Shown: piece after piece, positions 8,091-17,452 of the stretch
Layout of the letters: each line of letters starts with the position of its first letter
Position numbering within the stretch: position 1 is the stretch's first letter
NCBI RefSeq assembly: GCF_030347395.1
Contig: NZ_CP128170.1
Location: forward strand, 930,001 to 994,000
Source of the DNA: Microbacterium sp. ET2
Lineage (GTDB): Bacteria > Actinomycetota > Actinomycetes > Actinomycetales > Microbacteriaceae
Direction: 5' to 3'
DNA: 64,000 bases
Position numbers and translations under genes: made by a program
Notes under the pieces: model-generated
The model's input: the letters and a program-made list of their open reading frames with translations, nothing else
Database searches by the model: none
What the model was told of the DNA's origin: nothing

Positions 8091-11000
8091 CTATGGGGCG
8101 ACCATCGCGGGCTGAACGGGGTTGCGCTCGGCGGCCCCGCCGCTCGATGCGTCGGTGGCGGGCGCGTGAGCACCGACGAGGCGCGCGAAGCCGCTCAGCC
8201 GCGCGACGCCCTCGGGAGTGCGCGGCAGGTCGTCGAGGAGCCCCGGTGAGTAGACGAGGTACGCCGTGTGCATCGCCCGCGAGATGGCGACGTTCAGGCG
8301 GTTGCGCAGAAGGAGGAACTCCAGGCCCCGGGGCGCGTCCCGCCCGGACGATGCCGCGAGCGAGACGATCGCCACCGCCGCCTCCTGTCCCTGGAACTTG
8401 TCGACCGTGCCGACCGGCACGTCGTCGAAGCCTGCGGCCGCGAGCGCCTCTTCGACCAGCACCTGCTGGGCGTTGTACGGGGTGACGACGATGATGTCGT
8501 TCCCCGCGAGGGGCCGCGGGGGTGTCAGCGTCGCGGCGCCGGTGTCGTCGATGTCGATGCCGGTCCACTCGCGCCCGACGAGAGCGCGGACGAGATCGAC
8601 GACGATCCCGGCCTCTTCGGGCGACCGGGTGGCGTTGCCCCGGTGACGAAACGGCAGCGGATGAAGGCCCGGCACGACACCTTCGAGGGCGCGCATCGCG
8701 GTCGCAGTCTGCGCGGCGAGCGCACCTCGATACGACAGATCGGAGACGGCGCGCGCGACGGCCGGATGCATCCGCCACGACCGAGCCAGGAAGAAGCCGA
8801 AGTCGGGCGGGATGACGTCGGCGCCGTCCATGACCCAGCCGAGCGCGGATGTGTCGACCGGCTCGGGGTGGGTGCCCTGGCTCACCTGCGGCAGCTGTTG
8901 CGGATCACCGAGGAGGAGCAGGCGGGATGACGCCAGCGATACCGCGATCGTCGAGGCGAGCGAGAACTGTCCCGCCTCGTCGATCACGAGGAGGTCGAGG
9001 CTCCCGTGGGGGATGCGACCCTCATGGGCGAAGTCCCACGCCGTGCCGCCGACGACGAATCCGGATGCCACGTGCTCGGCCGTGAAGGCCGCGACCCCGT
9101 TCTTCGGGATCGGCGTGAAGCTCACCCGCTCCGCGTCATCCGGCTTCTTCAGCGCCTTGCCCACCTGCTGCGGGGGCACGCCCGCCGCCACGATCCGGTC
9201 GAGCATGTGCTCGACGACTGCGTGCGACTGGGCGACCACGCCGACTTTGTAGCCGTGCTCGGCGACGAGGCGAGCGATGACGTGCGATCCGACGAAGGTC
9301 TTCCCCGTTCCGGGCGGCCCCTGCACGGCGAGGTAGCTGCGGTCGAGATCGAGGAGGGCGGCGGTGATGTCGCCGATGTCGTCGCCGGTCTGCGATGGCA
9401 GCGCACCTGACCGGGTGCGGGGCGGGCGGCGGAGCAGGATGTCGCTGGCCGGGTCGTACGGCAGCTTCGGTGAGGCGGCGACGACGGCATCCGCCCAGGC
9501 GTCGATGGCGGTCTGCTGATTCAGTGCACGGGGCGGCGCGGGCGGAGTCAGCGCGAGCGGGAGTTCGCTCCAGGTCTCGCCGTCGATGGCGGATTCCTCC
9601 ACGATCGCGCCGTCGTCGAGGGTCTCGATGACGGTGACCCGGTGGTCGGCGTGGATCCAGCGCGGTTTGTCGGCGAAGGGGAACGACACCGGCAGCTCGT
9701 AGAGCGCGAACGGGTCACTGCCCTCGCTGATGCGTGTGCCGGGCGCGAGTTCGCCGCGCAATTCGAGGCGGCGGCGAAGTGTGCGCTTGCCCTCCTCCTG
9801 GTACCAGTCGGTGACGACGTGGCAGCGCGAGGAGTCGAGCATGACGACATCCCGCGTCTCCTCCCATACCGACGCCGGCTCGCGCAGTCGAAGGAAGTGG
9901 GTGGCCCAGAACGACTTGGCCTCGCGTGGGTAGTAGTCGATCGCGGCCGCGCCGAGGCGGAGCGCGCGCGACTCCGCGGAGTCGGCGTCGCGCTGGGCGG
10001 CGAGGGCGTTGAGCCGGTCGGCGCGCTCGGACGGGGTGTAGACGTGCTCGTCGGGATCGGGGTTCGGGGTGGGGCGCAGCTGCGCCTCGCGGGCACGGTC
10101 GACGAGCCAGTCACGCAGGCGCAGCGTCGAGACGCAGTCGTAGCGGTTGTAGTCGGCGAGGTCGTCCAGGATGCGGGAGGCCTCTGCCGCGGCATCCGGT
10201 CCATCCTGGTGCAGCGCGCGCCTGGACGTACTTGACGATCGAGTCGTCGCCCTTCTGCACGTCGCTCGTGCGCACCTCGTCGCCCATGTAGAGCGGTTCG
10301 AGCTTCTTGATGGAGTACGAGCGCGAGCCGACGCGAAGAGCCCGCCGCACGATCGGGTAGAGGTCGACGAAGACGCCGTCGCGAAGCAGCTGGTCGACGT
10401 CGGACTCGCGCACGCCGTAACGCGCCGCCATGGCGAGCAGGTGCGTGGGCTCGTAGGGCGCGTAGTGATAGATGTGCAGGTCGGGGTGCGTCTTGCGTCG
10501 CAGGGCCACCATGTCGAGGAAGCGCTCGAGCGCCTCCTTCTCCTCGGCGAACGAGTGCGCCCACAGCGCCGAATACTGCTCACTCAGGTCGACCCAGCCG
10601 AAGAGGTAGTCGATCCCCCAGGTGGTTCCCTCCCCCTCGGTGTAGAGGGGGTCGCCTTCGAAGTCGAAGAAGATGTCGCCCTGGCTCGGGCGCGGGAGCG
10701 CGCCGAGCGCCTGCGGCTGCACGACCTCGTACTTCGGGATGTCGCCGGGCGAGCTCAGCTGCAGCCGCGCCTGGGTGCGCAGCAGCGCGATGGTGTCAGG
10801 ATTCATCCCCGTCGGCGCGCTGTCGAGACCGGCGAGATCATGGATGGTCTCGATGCCGGCGGCGCGCAGGCGTTCGCGCTGCACCGGCCGCATTCCCGCG
10901 ACGAGCAGGAGATCGCCGGATGCCACGACTTCGAGGTCACAGGTCGCGCAACGTCCGCAGGCGACCACGCCGAGGTCGCCGCGCGGGTCTCCCCACGCGA

Positions 11001-11646
11001 TCGCGTCGCCGGTCGCCCCGAGGTCGAGGCGGCGGTCGGCGATGAGGGTATGCAGGCGGTCGCGACGCAACTGGAAGACGGGAAGGAGATCGTCGACCTC
11101 GTGGCTGCTGGTGGTGCCGTCGCCGAGGAGCAGTTCGACGCGGTCGGAGCGCGGGATGCCGAGTCGATCGAGCTGGGCGACGTAGGCGGCGAGCTGCATG
11201 AGGGCGGTGACGCGGGCGTGGCGGGCGAGCTTGGTGTCTTGCACGAGCCACGCGCCGAACTCATCGCGGACGAGGAAGTCGGCGAAGCCGACGAAGTCAT
11301 GGGTGGCGAACGTCGCCTGGTAGATGACGTCGGCATCGGAGTTCAGCGCCGCGTCGGTGAGCCGTACGGCCTCGGCGAGCGCCCCGGCGTCGGACGAGCG
11401 GGTTTCGGGGATCTCGATGACGCCGTCGCCGAACTGCTCGCGGTAACGGGCGAGGACTCGTCGCTCGTGCTCGCCGCCGAGTTCTCCCGCGCGGCGCAGT
11501 GTCGGGTCATCCGGCTCTTCGACCGGCGCGACGCGACCGAGCTTGGCGTCGATCGCGCGCAACCACGCGAATTCGCACTCAGCGGCGGCTTTCAGGTCGC
11601 TCGCGCTCCAGACGATCCGGCCCTCGTCCTCGATGTACCGCAACAT
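8091..11646 (-). pseudogene. TM0106-family RecB-like nuclease / SF1 helicase, split by a frameshift
   Basis: Two overlapping frames together form one protein of about 1180 residues. The first (11646 down to about 10222) has a RecB-like nuclease domain (WSASDLKAAAECEFAWL, GFADFLV and LVQDTKLA catalytic strands), a cysteine cluster CGRCATCD and an RNase H-like domain (IFFDFEGDPL). The second (about 10222 down to 8091) resumes at ILDDLADYNRYDC and holds an SF1 helicase: Walker A QGPPGTGKTFVGS, Walker B VIDEAGQFSLAS, GDPQQLPQV, VDKFQGQEAAVAIVS and RLNVAISRA. The frames meet in the GC run 10214-10222, where removal of one base restores continuity. This is either a recent frameshift or a sequencing error. 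The family is a putative DNA repair or processing nuclease. Confidence 0.85.
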
Positions 11647-11732
11647 TCCCTTCCCGAAGGTCCGCCGCTCGGACCGTCCCCCCGACCCTAACCGTGGCCG
11701 CCGACGTCGTTGCGAGCGAGACGTCCGACGAC

Positions 11733-12269
11733 TCAGGCGACGGACGGCGGCCAGCGGTCACGGCGCCACTCCTCCCACGAGGAGAATCCGGAGGGCGGTG
11801 GGTCGATGGGGTCGCTTCCGTCCAGCTCACCCGCCGTGGGAACCTCGAACGCCTCGTCCCAGCCGGCCAGTTCCTCGTCTGACATCGGCCAGGTCGCCTC
11901 CGGGTTGTTCAGCTGTCGCAGGTCGAGCCGTCTGCGCCGCTCGTGGGCGGTGAGCTCGTAGTAGCGCAGTTCGCACGCCGCATCGCGGTCGGCGGCAGCC
12001 TGTCGGAGCGCGGATCGCTCGGCCTTGCTCCAGAGGCCGAAGTCGATGACGACATGAAGTCCCAGGTCCAGCGCGCGCAGCCCGATCTCGATCAGCCGAC
12101 CCTCGATGACGTCCGACGCGGAGGCGGGGTGCTGCTCTCCGTAGAGGGCCTTGACCCACTCATCCTTCGTGAGCCGCAGTGCACCTCGCCGGACTTCGAT
12201 GCGCCGAGCATCGGTGGTCTTACCCGTGCCCGGCAATCCGATCGTCAGAAACAGCGTCGGTCGTGACAT
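11733..12269 (-). CDS. P-loop AAA/zeta-like kinase
   Basis: A 178-residue P-loop NTPase. The Walker A motif GLPGTGKTT is at residues 13-21, followed by a RLTKDEWVKALYG region and a VVIDFGLWSKAER segment typical of the ATP-dependent kinase family related to zeta toxin and polynucleotide kinases. Members phosphorylate small molecules or nucleic acid ends, but the substrate here is unknown. AAAGG precedes the ATG by 8 nt. No antitoxin-like partner lies beside it, so a toxin role is not supported. Confidence 0.8.
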   Translation of the reverse strand: MSRPTLFLTIGLPGTGKTTDARRIEVRRGALRLTKDEWVKALYGEQHPASASDVIEGRLIEIGLRALDLGLHVVIDFGLWSKAERSALRQAAADRDAACELRYYELTAHERRRRLDLRQLNNPEATWPMSDEELAGWDEAFEVPTAGELDGSDPIDPPPSGFSSWEEWRRDRWPPSVA

Positions 12270-12493
12270 AGGAACGGCCTTTCTGAGGTCGTCTTCATCC
12301 TGCAGCAGGTACCTGGCCGACCACGCGGCCTAGCCACGGACTGTTGCCGAGACCGGGAAGGCGGGCGACTCGGTCATCCGAGTCCGGCGGCGTGCGATAC
12401 GGCGATGTCCTCACCGCGAACCCAGACGCCCGGCCGCGTGTCCACGTCCTCCACTCTGGCATGCTCATCCGAGATGGCCCGAAGCCTGTCCGG

Positions 12494-12732
12494 CTACTCC
12501 TGGGGGATCGCCCGCACCCGATTGTTGCGGGGATTGTGCTCGAGTTCGGCCATTCCGAGTTCTTCGAGCAGCGGGGGGAGATACATTCCGAAGCGGCCGC
12601 GGTAGCCCTTTCGCGTGCCGTACCAGCCTCCGACCGGGTTGGATTCGGAGAGCGACCCCACGCCTCGACAATGCCCGAGGTGCCCGGCGCTGTGCGCAGC
12701 ACCCACGGGTCCGACGCGTTTCCCTCCGCCAT
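12494..12732 (-). pseudogene. Degraded small actinobacterial protein gene (DUF6855-like)
   Basis: One frame begins MAEGNASDPWVLRTAPGTS, then jumps directly to IVEAWGRSP; a second frame continues NPVGGWYGTRKGYRG, RFGMYLPPLLEELG and AELEHNPRNNRVRAI to a TAG at 12494. From memory, intact actinobacterial relatives of about 120 residues carry these same blocks in order, with a substrate-like beta domain between the first two. That domain is missing here, and a single base appears lost near 12640-12650. Family naming is recollection, not a database result. The remaining gap to the kinase gene (12270-12493) holds nothing I can support, although the frame reads on past the TAG for about 40 codons. 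Confidence 0.5.
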
Positions 12733-12813
12733 GAGCTTCCCTCCCGCGCTCCATCTCAAGTCTGACGGGCCGCGAGGGAACCGTGAAGGGCCTCCGGTCT
12801 CACATCGCGATGG

Positions 12814-13236
12814 TCACTGCAGGCAGAACTCGTTTCCCTCAGGATCCTGCATCTGGTAGTAGCGCTCCGGCCACGGACCCCACCGCTGCTCGACCAGCCT
12901 CACCACCGTCGCACCGAGCGCGACGAGCCGGTCTTTCTCCGCATCGAGCGCGGCCTCATCGCCGGGATCGCGGGTGGCGGTGACGTCGATATGCAGCCGG
13001 TTGCGGCCTGACTTCGGACCATCGGCGTGGTGAAAGAACAGCCTCGGCCCTACACCTTCGGGGTCTTCCGCCAGCCCGCGGTTGTTCAGATCGTCCGTCG
13101 TCAGTCCCGAGTCGAGGAGCTGTTGCCGCAGCGGGTCCTCCCACTCCATGGGCGGATAGCCGAACACCGACGCCCAGAAACGCGCCAACACCTGAGGGTC
13201 GTCGGCGTAGAAAGTGATGTTGCCGAGTGTCGCCAT
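12814..13236 (-). CDS. VOC (glyoxalase-fold) family protein
   Basis: A 140-residue protein with the paired beta-alpha-beta-beta-beta modules of the vicinal-oxygen-chelate fold: TFYADDPQVLARFWASVFG, RLFFHHADGP, NRLHIDVTA and the C-terminal YYQMQDPEGNEFCL. This is the actinobacterial glyoxalase-like subgroup, usually lacking a full metal site and of unknown substrate. Its ATG overlaps the stop codon of the upstream acidic protein (TGATG), so it is probably translated by reinitiation. Confidence 0.85.
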   Translation of the reverse strand: MATLGNITFYADDPQVLARFWASVFGYPPMEWEDPLRQQLLDSGLTTDDLNNRGLAEDPEGVGPRLFFHHADGPKSGRNRLHIDVTATRDPGDEAALDAEKDRLVALGATVVRLVEQRWGPWPERYYQMQDPEGNEFCLQ

Positions 13237-13499
13237 CAGACCTCTGACTGCTCGTCCTCTTCAGGCTCGAAGCTCGACGGCTCTCCGGTGTGCCCAGCGG
13301 CGACGCCGTCCGGCTCGTCGGGAATCGTCCCGTCCTGCCCGAGTCCGCCTGGCTTCTCGTCGCCTTCCGGATCGCGGGCGCTCTCGGCATCTTCCGACTC
13401 GGATGAGCCGTCGGCCCCCAGCGGCATCTCGATATCCGGGCCTTCGTAACCCTCCTCCTGGTCAGCGGGAGAGTCGTTGCCGTGCGAATCGTGCGTCAT
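13236..13499 (-). CDS. Small acidic, probably disordered protein
   Basis: An 87-residue protein dominated by Asp, Glu, Gly, Ser and Pro with no hydrophobic core or cysteine. It includes PDIEMPLGADGSSESEDAE and the motif DGTIPDEPDGVAAGHTGEPS. It resembles other small acidic proteins in this window (33293-33607, 33607-33852, 56186-56470) in composition and in phrases such as TIPD. GAGGAAGG precedes the ATG. It is translationally coupled to the downstream VOC gene. No function is known. Confidence 0.7.
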   Translation of the reverse strand: MTHDSHGNDSPADQEEGYEGPDIEMPLGADGSSESEDAESARDPEGDEKPGGLGQDGTIPDEPDGVAAGHTGEPSSFEPEEDEQSEV

Positions 13500-13630
13500 G
13501 ATGGTGCCTTCCTCTTCGGTCACTCCTAGCGTCCACCCCAGGCTTCCGGCAGCGGACGGGGTTGACAACACGGAGTCGTCACCTCGGGCCTCACGCGGCA
13601 GTCACTCCGTATCCGTGACAGGGTCGACGC

Positions 13631-14563
13631 ATGACCGTCACCGCCGACCCGAGCGCTTACGACCTCGACGCGCTGCGTGCGCGCGTCCTGCCTCACGATG
13701 ACGGAAGCGTCGACGACAGCATTCCCCGCCTCGCGGAGGCCGACCCCGGGCTCTGCGCTGTCGCCCTCGCCCTGCAAGACGGCACCGTCCGCGGCAGCGC
13801 GCGCTCCGACACCCTCTTCGCCATGCAGTCGTCGGTCAAGCCCTTCCTCTTCGCCCTGGCCCTCCTCGACACCGACGGCGACGCCCTTCACCGAGTGGGC
13901 ATCGAACCGACCGGCGAGGCCTTCGACGCGATCAAGCTCGAAAGCGGCACCGGCCGCCCGCCGAACCCCATGGTCAATGCGGGCGCTCTCCTGACCGCAT
14001 CCCTCGTCGACGGCGGCGACGTCGAGGGCAGATCAGACCGCATCCTCCGCGGACTCTCCGCGTTCGCCGGCCGCCCACTGGAGATCGACGAACGCACGGC
14101 CGGCGAAGAGCGCGAGCACGGCGAACGCAATCACGCGCTCGCGCACCTCATGCGCGCCGAAGGCACCCTCCACGTCACCGCCGACGACGCCGTCGAGGTC
14201 TACGGGCGGGCGTGCGCCGTGCTGCTCGACGTCCAGGCACTCGCGGTGATGGGCGCCACACTCGCCTTCGGTGGCGTGAACCCCCTGACGGGCGAACGCG
14301 TCGTGCCGGGGTCGGTCGCGCGCGACGTCGTCTCGGTGATGGCCACGTGCGGCGTCTACGACGGCTCAGGAACATGGATGCGACGCGTCGGCGTCCCTGC
14401 GAAATCCAGCGTGTCGGGCGCGCTCGTTCTCTCCGCGCCACGGATGCTCGGTGCCGCCATCGTCAGTCCGCCCCTCGACCGGCAGGGCACGAGCGTGCGA
14501 GGGCGGATCGCGAGCGAGATGCTCAGCGACGACCTCGGCCTGCACGTCTTCGCCACGAGGTAG
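13631..14563 (+). CDS. glsA: Glutaminase
   Basis: A 310-residue glutaminase of the beta-lactamase-like fold, hydrolysing glutamine to glutamate and ammonia. The catalytic Ser-x-x-Lys is in FAMQSSVKPF, the substrate-binding region in PPNPMVNAGAL, with ERNHALAHLM and the C-terminal VPAKSSVSGA loop also typical. CAGGGT lies 6 nt before the ATG, suggesting a leaderless start. It converges with the HAD phosphatase gene and is otherwise isolated. Confidence 0.94.
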   Translation: MTVTADPSAYDLDALRARVLPHDDGSVDDSIPRLAEADPGLCAVALALQDGTVRGSARSDTLFAMQSSVKPFLFALALLDTDGDALHRVGIEPTGEAFDAIKLESGTGRPPNPMVNAGALLTASLVDGGDVEGRSDRILRGLSAFAGRPLEIDERTAGEEREHGERNHALAHLMRAEGTLHVTADDAVEVYGRACAVLLDVQALAVMGATLAFGGVNPLTGERVVPGSVARDVVSVMATCGVYDGSGTWMRRVGVPAKSSVSGALVLSAPRMLGAAIVSPPLDRQGTSVRGRIASEMLSDDLGLHVFATR

Positions 14564-14605
14564 GCGCGATCGAGCCGCCCTGACGACGTGAGCAGGACAG
14601 GCTGT

Positions 14606-15277
14606 TCACGCAGCGCGAGGCGTCGGGTGTCCGAGCGGCGTGTCGTCGAGGTCCGCGAGGAGCCCAGGGAGCGACTCGAAGACCGCCACAGCTCCGGCCT
14701 CCTCCAGCTCCGCCGTAGAGAATCCCCCGGTGCGGATCCCGATCGAGGGCACGTCGATCTTCCCCGCGGCGATGACGTCCCACACAGAGTCGCCGATCAT
14801 CACCGCGGACGCACCCGAGACTCGTGCGAGCGCCGTTTTGACGAGATCAGGCTGCGGTTTGCTGGCCGCCACGTCGTCGGAGCTGGTCCAGGCATCCGCC
14901 ACGTCCTGACCATCGATGAGTTCCAGGAACCGATTCACGTGCTCCGCCTTCCCCGAACTCGCCAACACCAGTCGGAATCCGCGACGCTTGACCTCCTCGA
15001 GCAGGTCCTTCGCGCCCTCCAGCGGCCTGACCTCGTCGATCATCAGGTCGAACTCTTCGGTCCACGCCTCCCGCAGATCGTGCCCACGGGCGGACTCGAT
15101 CTCTTCGCCCGCGACCTCGGTGACGAGCTGATCGCCACCCATTCCGATGGCGCGATGGATGCGCCAGATGGGAAGAGTGATGTCGAAGCGACGGAACGCG
15201 CGAAACCACGCGAGCGCGTGCTGGTAGTTGGTGTCGACCAGAGTGCCGTCGACGTCGAAGATCGCAGTGTCAGCCAT
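14606..15277 (-). CDS. HAD-superfamily phosphatase (phosphoglycolate/beta-phosphoglucomutase-like)
   Basis: A 223-residue HAD hydrolase with motif I FDVDGTLVDTN, motif II LASSGK, a Lys in ASKPQPDLV and motif IV MIGDSVWDVIAAG. A helical cap of subfamily I lies between motifs I and II. Such proteins dephosphorylate small metabolites such as 2-phosphoglycolate; the exact substrate is unclear. The ATG at 15277 is chosen because GACACT stands 6 nt ahead and the FDVDGT motif then begins at residue 7, the usual distance. Confidence 0.9.
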   Translation of the reverse strand: MADTAIFDVDGTLVDTNYQHALAWFRAFRRFDITLPIWRIHRAIGMGGDQLVTEVAGEEIESARGHDLREAWTEEFDLMIDEVRPLEGAKDLLEEVKRRGFRLVLASSGKAEHVNRFLELIDGQDVADAWTSSDDVAASKPQPDLVKTALARVSGASAVMIGDSVWDVIAAGKIDVPSIGIRTGGFSTAELEEAGAVAVFESLPGLLADLDDTPLGHPTPRAA

Positions 15278-15379
15278 GCCCGAAGTGTCGTCCGGAAATC
15301 GGCGGACCGCCACCGGCTTGCAGCATGGACGCATCTCTGACGCGGGCCGATCCTGCCGCGGCGACGACGCGCGGAACGA

Positions 15380-15916
15380 TCACGGGGCGCTTTCCGCACC
15401 GCTCGGCTGAACGGCGGACGCAACCGGTCCCGTCACCGGCGAAGCCGCGCGCAGCCGCAGCGCGTGGGTCACACCGAAGATGACGACGCCCGCGCGATCC
15501 GACTTGACCATCGGCATCTCGGCGATCGGCACCACTTCCGGATCGCGGGCCGAGATTTCGGTTCCGTTGTGGATCACCGTCGCACCGTCCGCGGCGAGGA
15601 CGTTCCGGAGCCACTGCGTCCCCTCGCCGTAGGGAAGGGAGATGTACAGGTCGTCGCCGACCCGCTTCACACCGACGGGCGTGTCATAGACCTTTCCCGT
15701 GCGCCGCCCCGGGACGCGGACGATCGCCCATGACGAGCCGGCGCTTCCGGCATCCCGCAGCGCACTCGGGTTCAGCAGATCGCGCTGCATGGCACGGGCG
15801 ACACGAAGGATCACAGGGTTGCGCGTGCGCACGCCGCCGACGAAAACGACGATCGCCAGCAGCGATGCCGCCAGGAGGAGAGCCAGAGACGATGCCAGCG
15901 CACGGACGGGAGACAT
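15380..15916 (-). CDS. Membrane-anchored Ddn-like nitroreductase / F420-dependent quinone reductase family protein
   Basis: A 178-residue protein with one N-terminal membrane helix (about residues 5-27) followed by a split-barrel flavin/deazaflavin domain: VRVPGRRTGKVYDTPVGV, LYISLPYGEGTQWLRNVLAADGATV and a final VKSDRAGVVIFGVTHALRL. This pattern belongs to the Ddn family of mycobacteria and relatives, whose members reduce quinones with F420H2. Cofactor use is inferred. It is consistent with the LLM oxidoreductase at 5.4 kb. Its start lies 86 nt from a divergent GNAT gene. Confidence 0.82.
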   Translation of the reverse strand: MSPVRALASSLALLLAASLLAIVVFVGGVRTRNPVILRVARAMQRDLLNPSALRDAGSAGSSWAIVRVPGRRTGKVYDTPVGVKRVGDDLYISLPYGEGTQWLRNVLAADGATVIHNGTEISARDPEVVPIAEMPMVKSDRAGVVIFGVTHALRLRAASPVTGPVASAVQPSGAESAP

Positions 15917-16001
15917 GGGTCCACTCTCTCGGAACGATGCAGAGATCGGAAGGGGGTCACTGCCCGGTCGCGGCGACCGCACGAGCCGGGAGGATGGCCG
16001 A

Positions 16002-16493
16002 ATGCAGTACGACGTCGATGACGATCCCCGGCGGATCCAACCGGATGCCGTCTGGGCGTGGCTCTCCACAGAGGCGTACTGGGGGCGGCAGCGCACCCGC
16101 GCCGATGTCGAGACGCAGATCGCCGGCGCCTGGCGCGTCGTCGGGGCGTATCGCACCGACACCGGTGAGCAGGTGGGCTTCGCCCGCGCCGTATCCAACG
16201 GGGTCACCTTCGCCTATCTCGCCGACGTGTACGTGACCGCGCCGCATCGCGGCCATGGGCTCGGCAAGCGGATCCTCGAGCAGATGATCGACGACGGACC
16301 GGGAAGGGACTTCCGGTGGGTTCTCTTCACCGGCGACGCGCATGGGCTCTACGCGGAGTTCGGCTTCGAGACCCCCGACACCACCGCCATGGTCAGACCG
16401 GCGCGAGGAAGCCAGGAGAGTCCAGCGTCTCCAGGTAGCGGCGCGTCATGTGCGCTTGGAAGCGACGCGCAACGGGGCCTCCCAGCCACGTGA
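16002..16493 (+). CDS. GNAT N-acetyltransferase
   Basis: A 163-residue acetyltransferase with the acetyl-CoA loop VYVTAPHRGHGLGKRILEQM and the terminal strand WVLFTGDAHGLYAEFGFE. The ATG at 16002 has GGGAGG 9 nt ahead. The fold finishes at about residue 132; the last 30 residues run over the end of the convergent DUF1990 remnant and may be accidental read-through of an old intergenic region. Substrate unknown. Confidence 0.85.
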   Translation: MQYDVDDDPRRIQPDAVWAWLSTEAYWGRQRTRADVETQIAGAWRVVGAYRTDTGEQVGFARAVSNGVTFAYLADVYVTAPHRGHGLGKRILEQMIDDGPGRDFRWVLFTGDAHGLYAEFGFETPDTTAMVRPARGSQESPASPGSGASCALGSDAQRGLPAT

Positions 16494-16617
16494 ACCAGCG
16501 ACCCGGGCGCGAGAACGCGATAATCGCGAACACGACGTCTCCCGAGGTCTCGAGCCGGAGCCCGCGGAGCGTCGCGGGGCAGTATTCGCTCTTCCTCAGG
16601 TGCTTGTTGCCGGCTCA
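16393..16617 (-). pseudogene. DUF1990 protein, C-terminal remnant
   Basis: A stop-to-stop frame of about 75 codons ends with GDVVFAIIAFSRPGRWFTWL, then GGPVARRFQAHMTRRYLETL. This is recognisable as the last third of a DUF1990 domain. No start codon with a ribosome site precedes it, and the N-terminal two thirds of the domain are absent where yidC now ends (16596). It overlaps the end of the convergent GNAT gene by 101 nt. I read it as a truncated gene left by a deletion at the yidC junction. Identification by motif memory only. Confidence 0.5.
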
Positions 16618-17351
16618 ACCGGAAACCGCCGACGCAGCACACATCGCTGCACGAGCGTCCACGCGACCGTGACGAGGAGGTAGAGCGCCGCGGCGAGGGG
16701 GACGAAGAGCGCGACCACGGCGGTTCCGTATTGCAGGAAGCCCGCCATCCGCGTGATCGCCTCGCCACCGGGAACTCCCTCCGACGCCTCGACTTCGGGC
16801 CGGAAGAGCCGCCGCGTGACCTCGGCGACGAGAAGGATCAGCACGAGTACGACTCCGAAGACGAGGGCGACCGGCGCCGTGACCGTGCCGCTCGACATCG
16901 ATCCCACCAGGCTCGCACCGAGGGCTACGCCGAACAGCTGCTCGGTCAGAAGAGCGTTCGCGTGCCCCGCGATCACCGGGTGGAGGAACAGCGCGTAGAC
17001 GACACCGACGATCGGCGCCTGCACGAGCACAGGGGCGCAGCCGGCGAAGGGCGAGGCCTTCTCGTCGGCGTAGAGCCTCATCGTCTCGCGCGACATCCGC
17101 TCTCGATCGTTCTTGTATCGGCGCTGGAGCGCCCGGAGTTTCGGCGCCAACCGCGCCCGCGTCTGTTCGGCCCGCGCCTGCGCGATGCCGGTGGGGATGA
17201 GGATGGTGCGAACGAGCAGGGTCAGCACGACGATGGCGAGAGCCGCGGATGCCGCGCCGGCAACCGGTTGCAGGAAGTCAGCGAGTCCCATGAGAAGCGC
17301 GTACGCCGCGTCGAGGGTGGCCGCGATCGGAGGGAAGGAGAGAGGGTCCAC
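16596..17351 (-). CDS. yidC: YidC/Oxa1-family membrane protein insertase (second-type actinobacterial copy)
   Basis: A 251-residue insertase-like protein with about five membrane segments: an N-terminal segment, VVLTLLVRTILIP followed by the charged cytoplasmic loop KLRALQRRYKNDRERMSRET, then three more helices ending at LYLLVTVAWTLVQRCVL. The loop and FAGCAPVLVQAPIV are classical YidC features. The house-keeping copy next to rnpA is usually longer, so this is likely the accessory paralogue found with DUF6412 in Microbacteriaceae. The GTG start gives the VDPLSFPP N-terminus. The 5' region holds mutually exclusive hairpins. Confidence 0.85.
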   Translation of the reverse strand: MDPLSFPPIAATLDAAYALLMGLADFLQPVAGAASAALAIVVLTLLVRTILIPTGIAQARAEQTRARLAPKLRALQRRYKNDRERMSRETMRLYADEKASPFAGCAPVLVQAPIVGVVYALFLHPVIAGHANALLTEQLFGVALGASLVGSMSSGTVTAPVALVFGVVLVLILLVAEVTRRLFRPEVEASEGVPGGEAITRMAGFLQYGTAVVALFVPLAAALYLLVTVAWTLVQRCVLRRRFPVEPATST

Positions 17352-17355
17352 GGGT

Positions 17356-17411
17356 GATGTCCGTTCGTCGATGGGAAGGGTCGCGGAACGGCCACGACGG
17401 ACATCGACGAA
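17356..17411 (-). promoter_or_regulatory. Mutually exclusive hairpins in the yidC leader
   Basis: GATGTCCG (17356-17363) is complementary to CGGACATC (17398-17405), and TTCGTCGAT (17364-17372) to ATCGACGAA (17403-17411). The right arms share 17403-17405, so only one stem can form at a time. They lie just ahead of the yidC GTG on the transcript and could control its translation; nothing shows that they do. Confidence 0.3.
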
Positions 17412-17452
17412 GACACAGACCGCCCGGGAGAAAGGCGGTGGACGTCGAGGCG

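Noticed and set aside
11733..12269. Zeta-type toxin of a toxin-antitoxin pair
   Set aside because: The P-loop fits, but there is no adjacent small antitoxin gene; the neighbour is a decayed unrelated gene.
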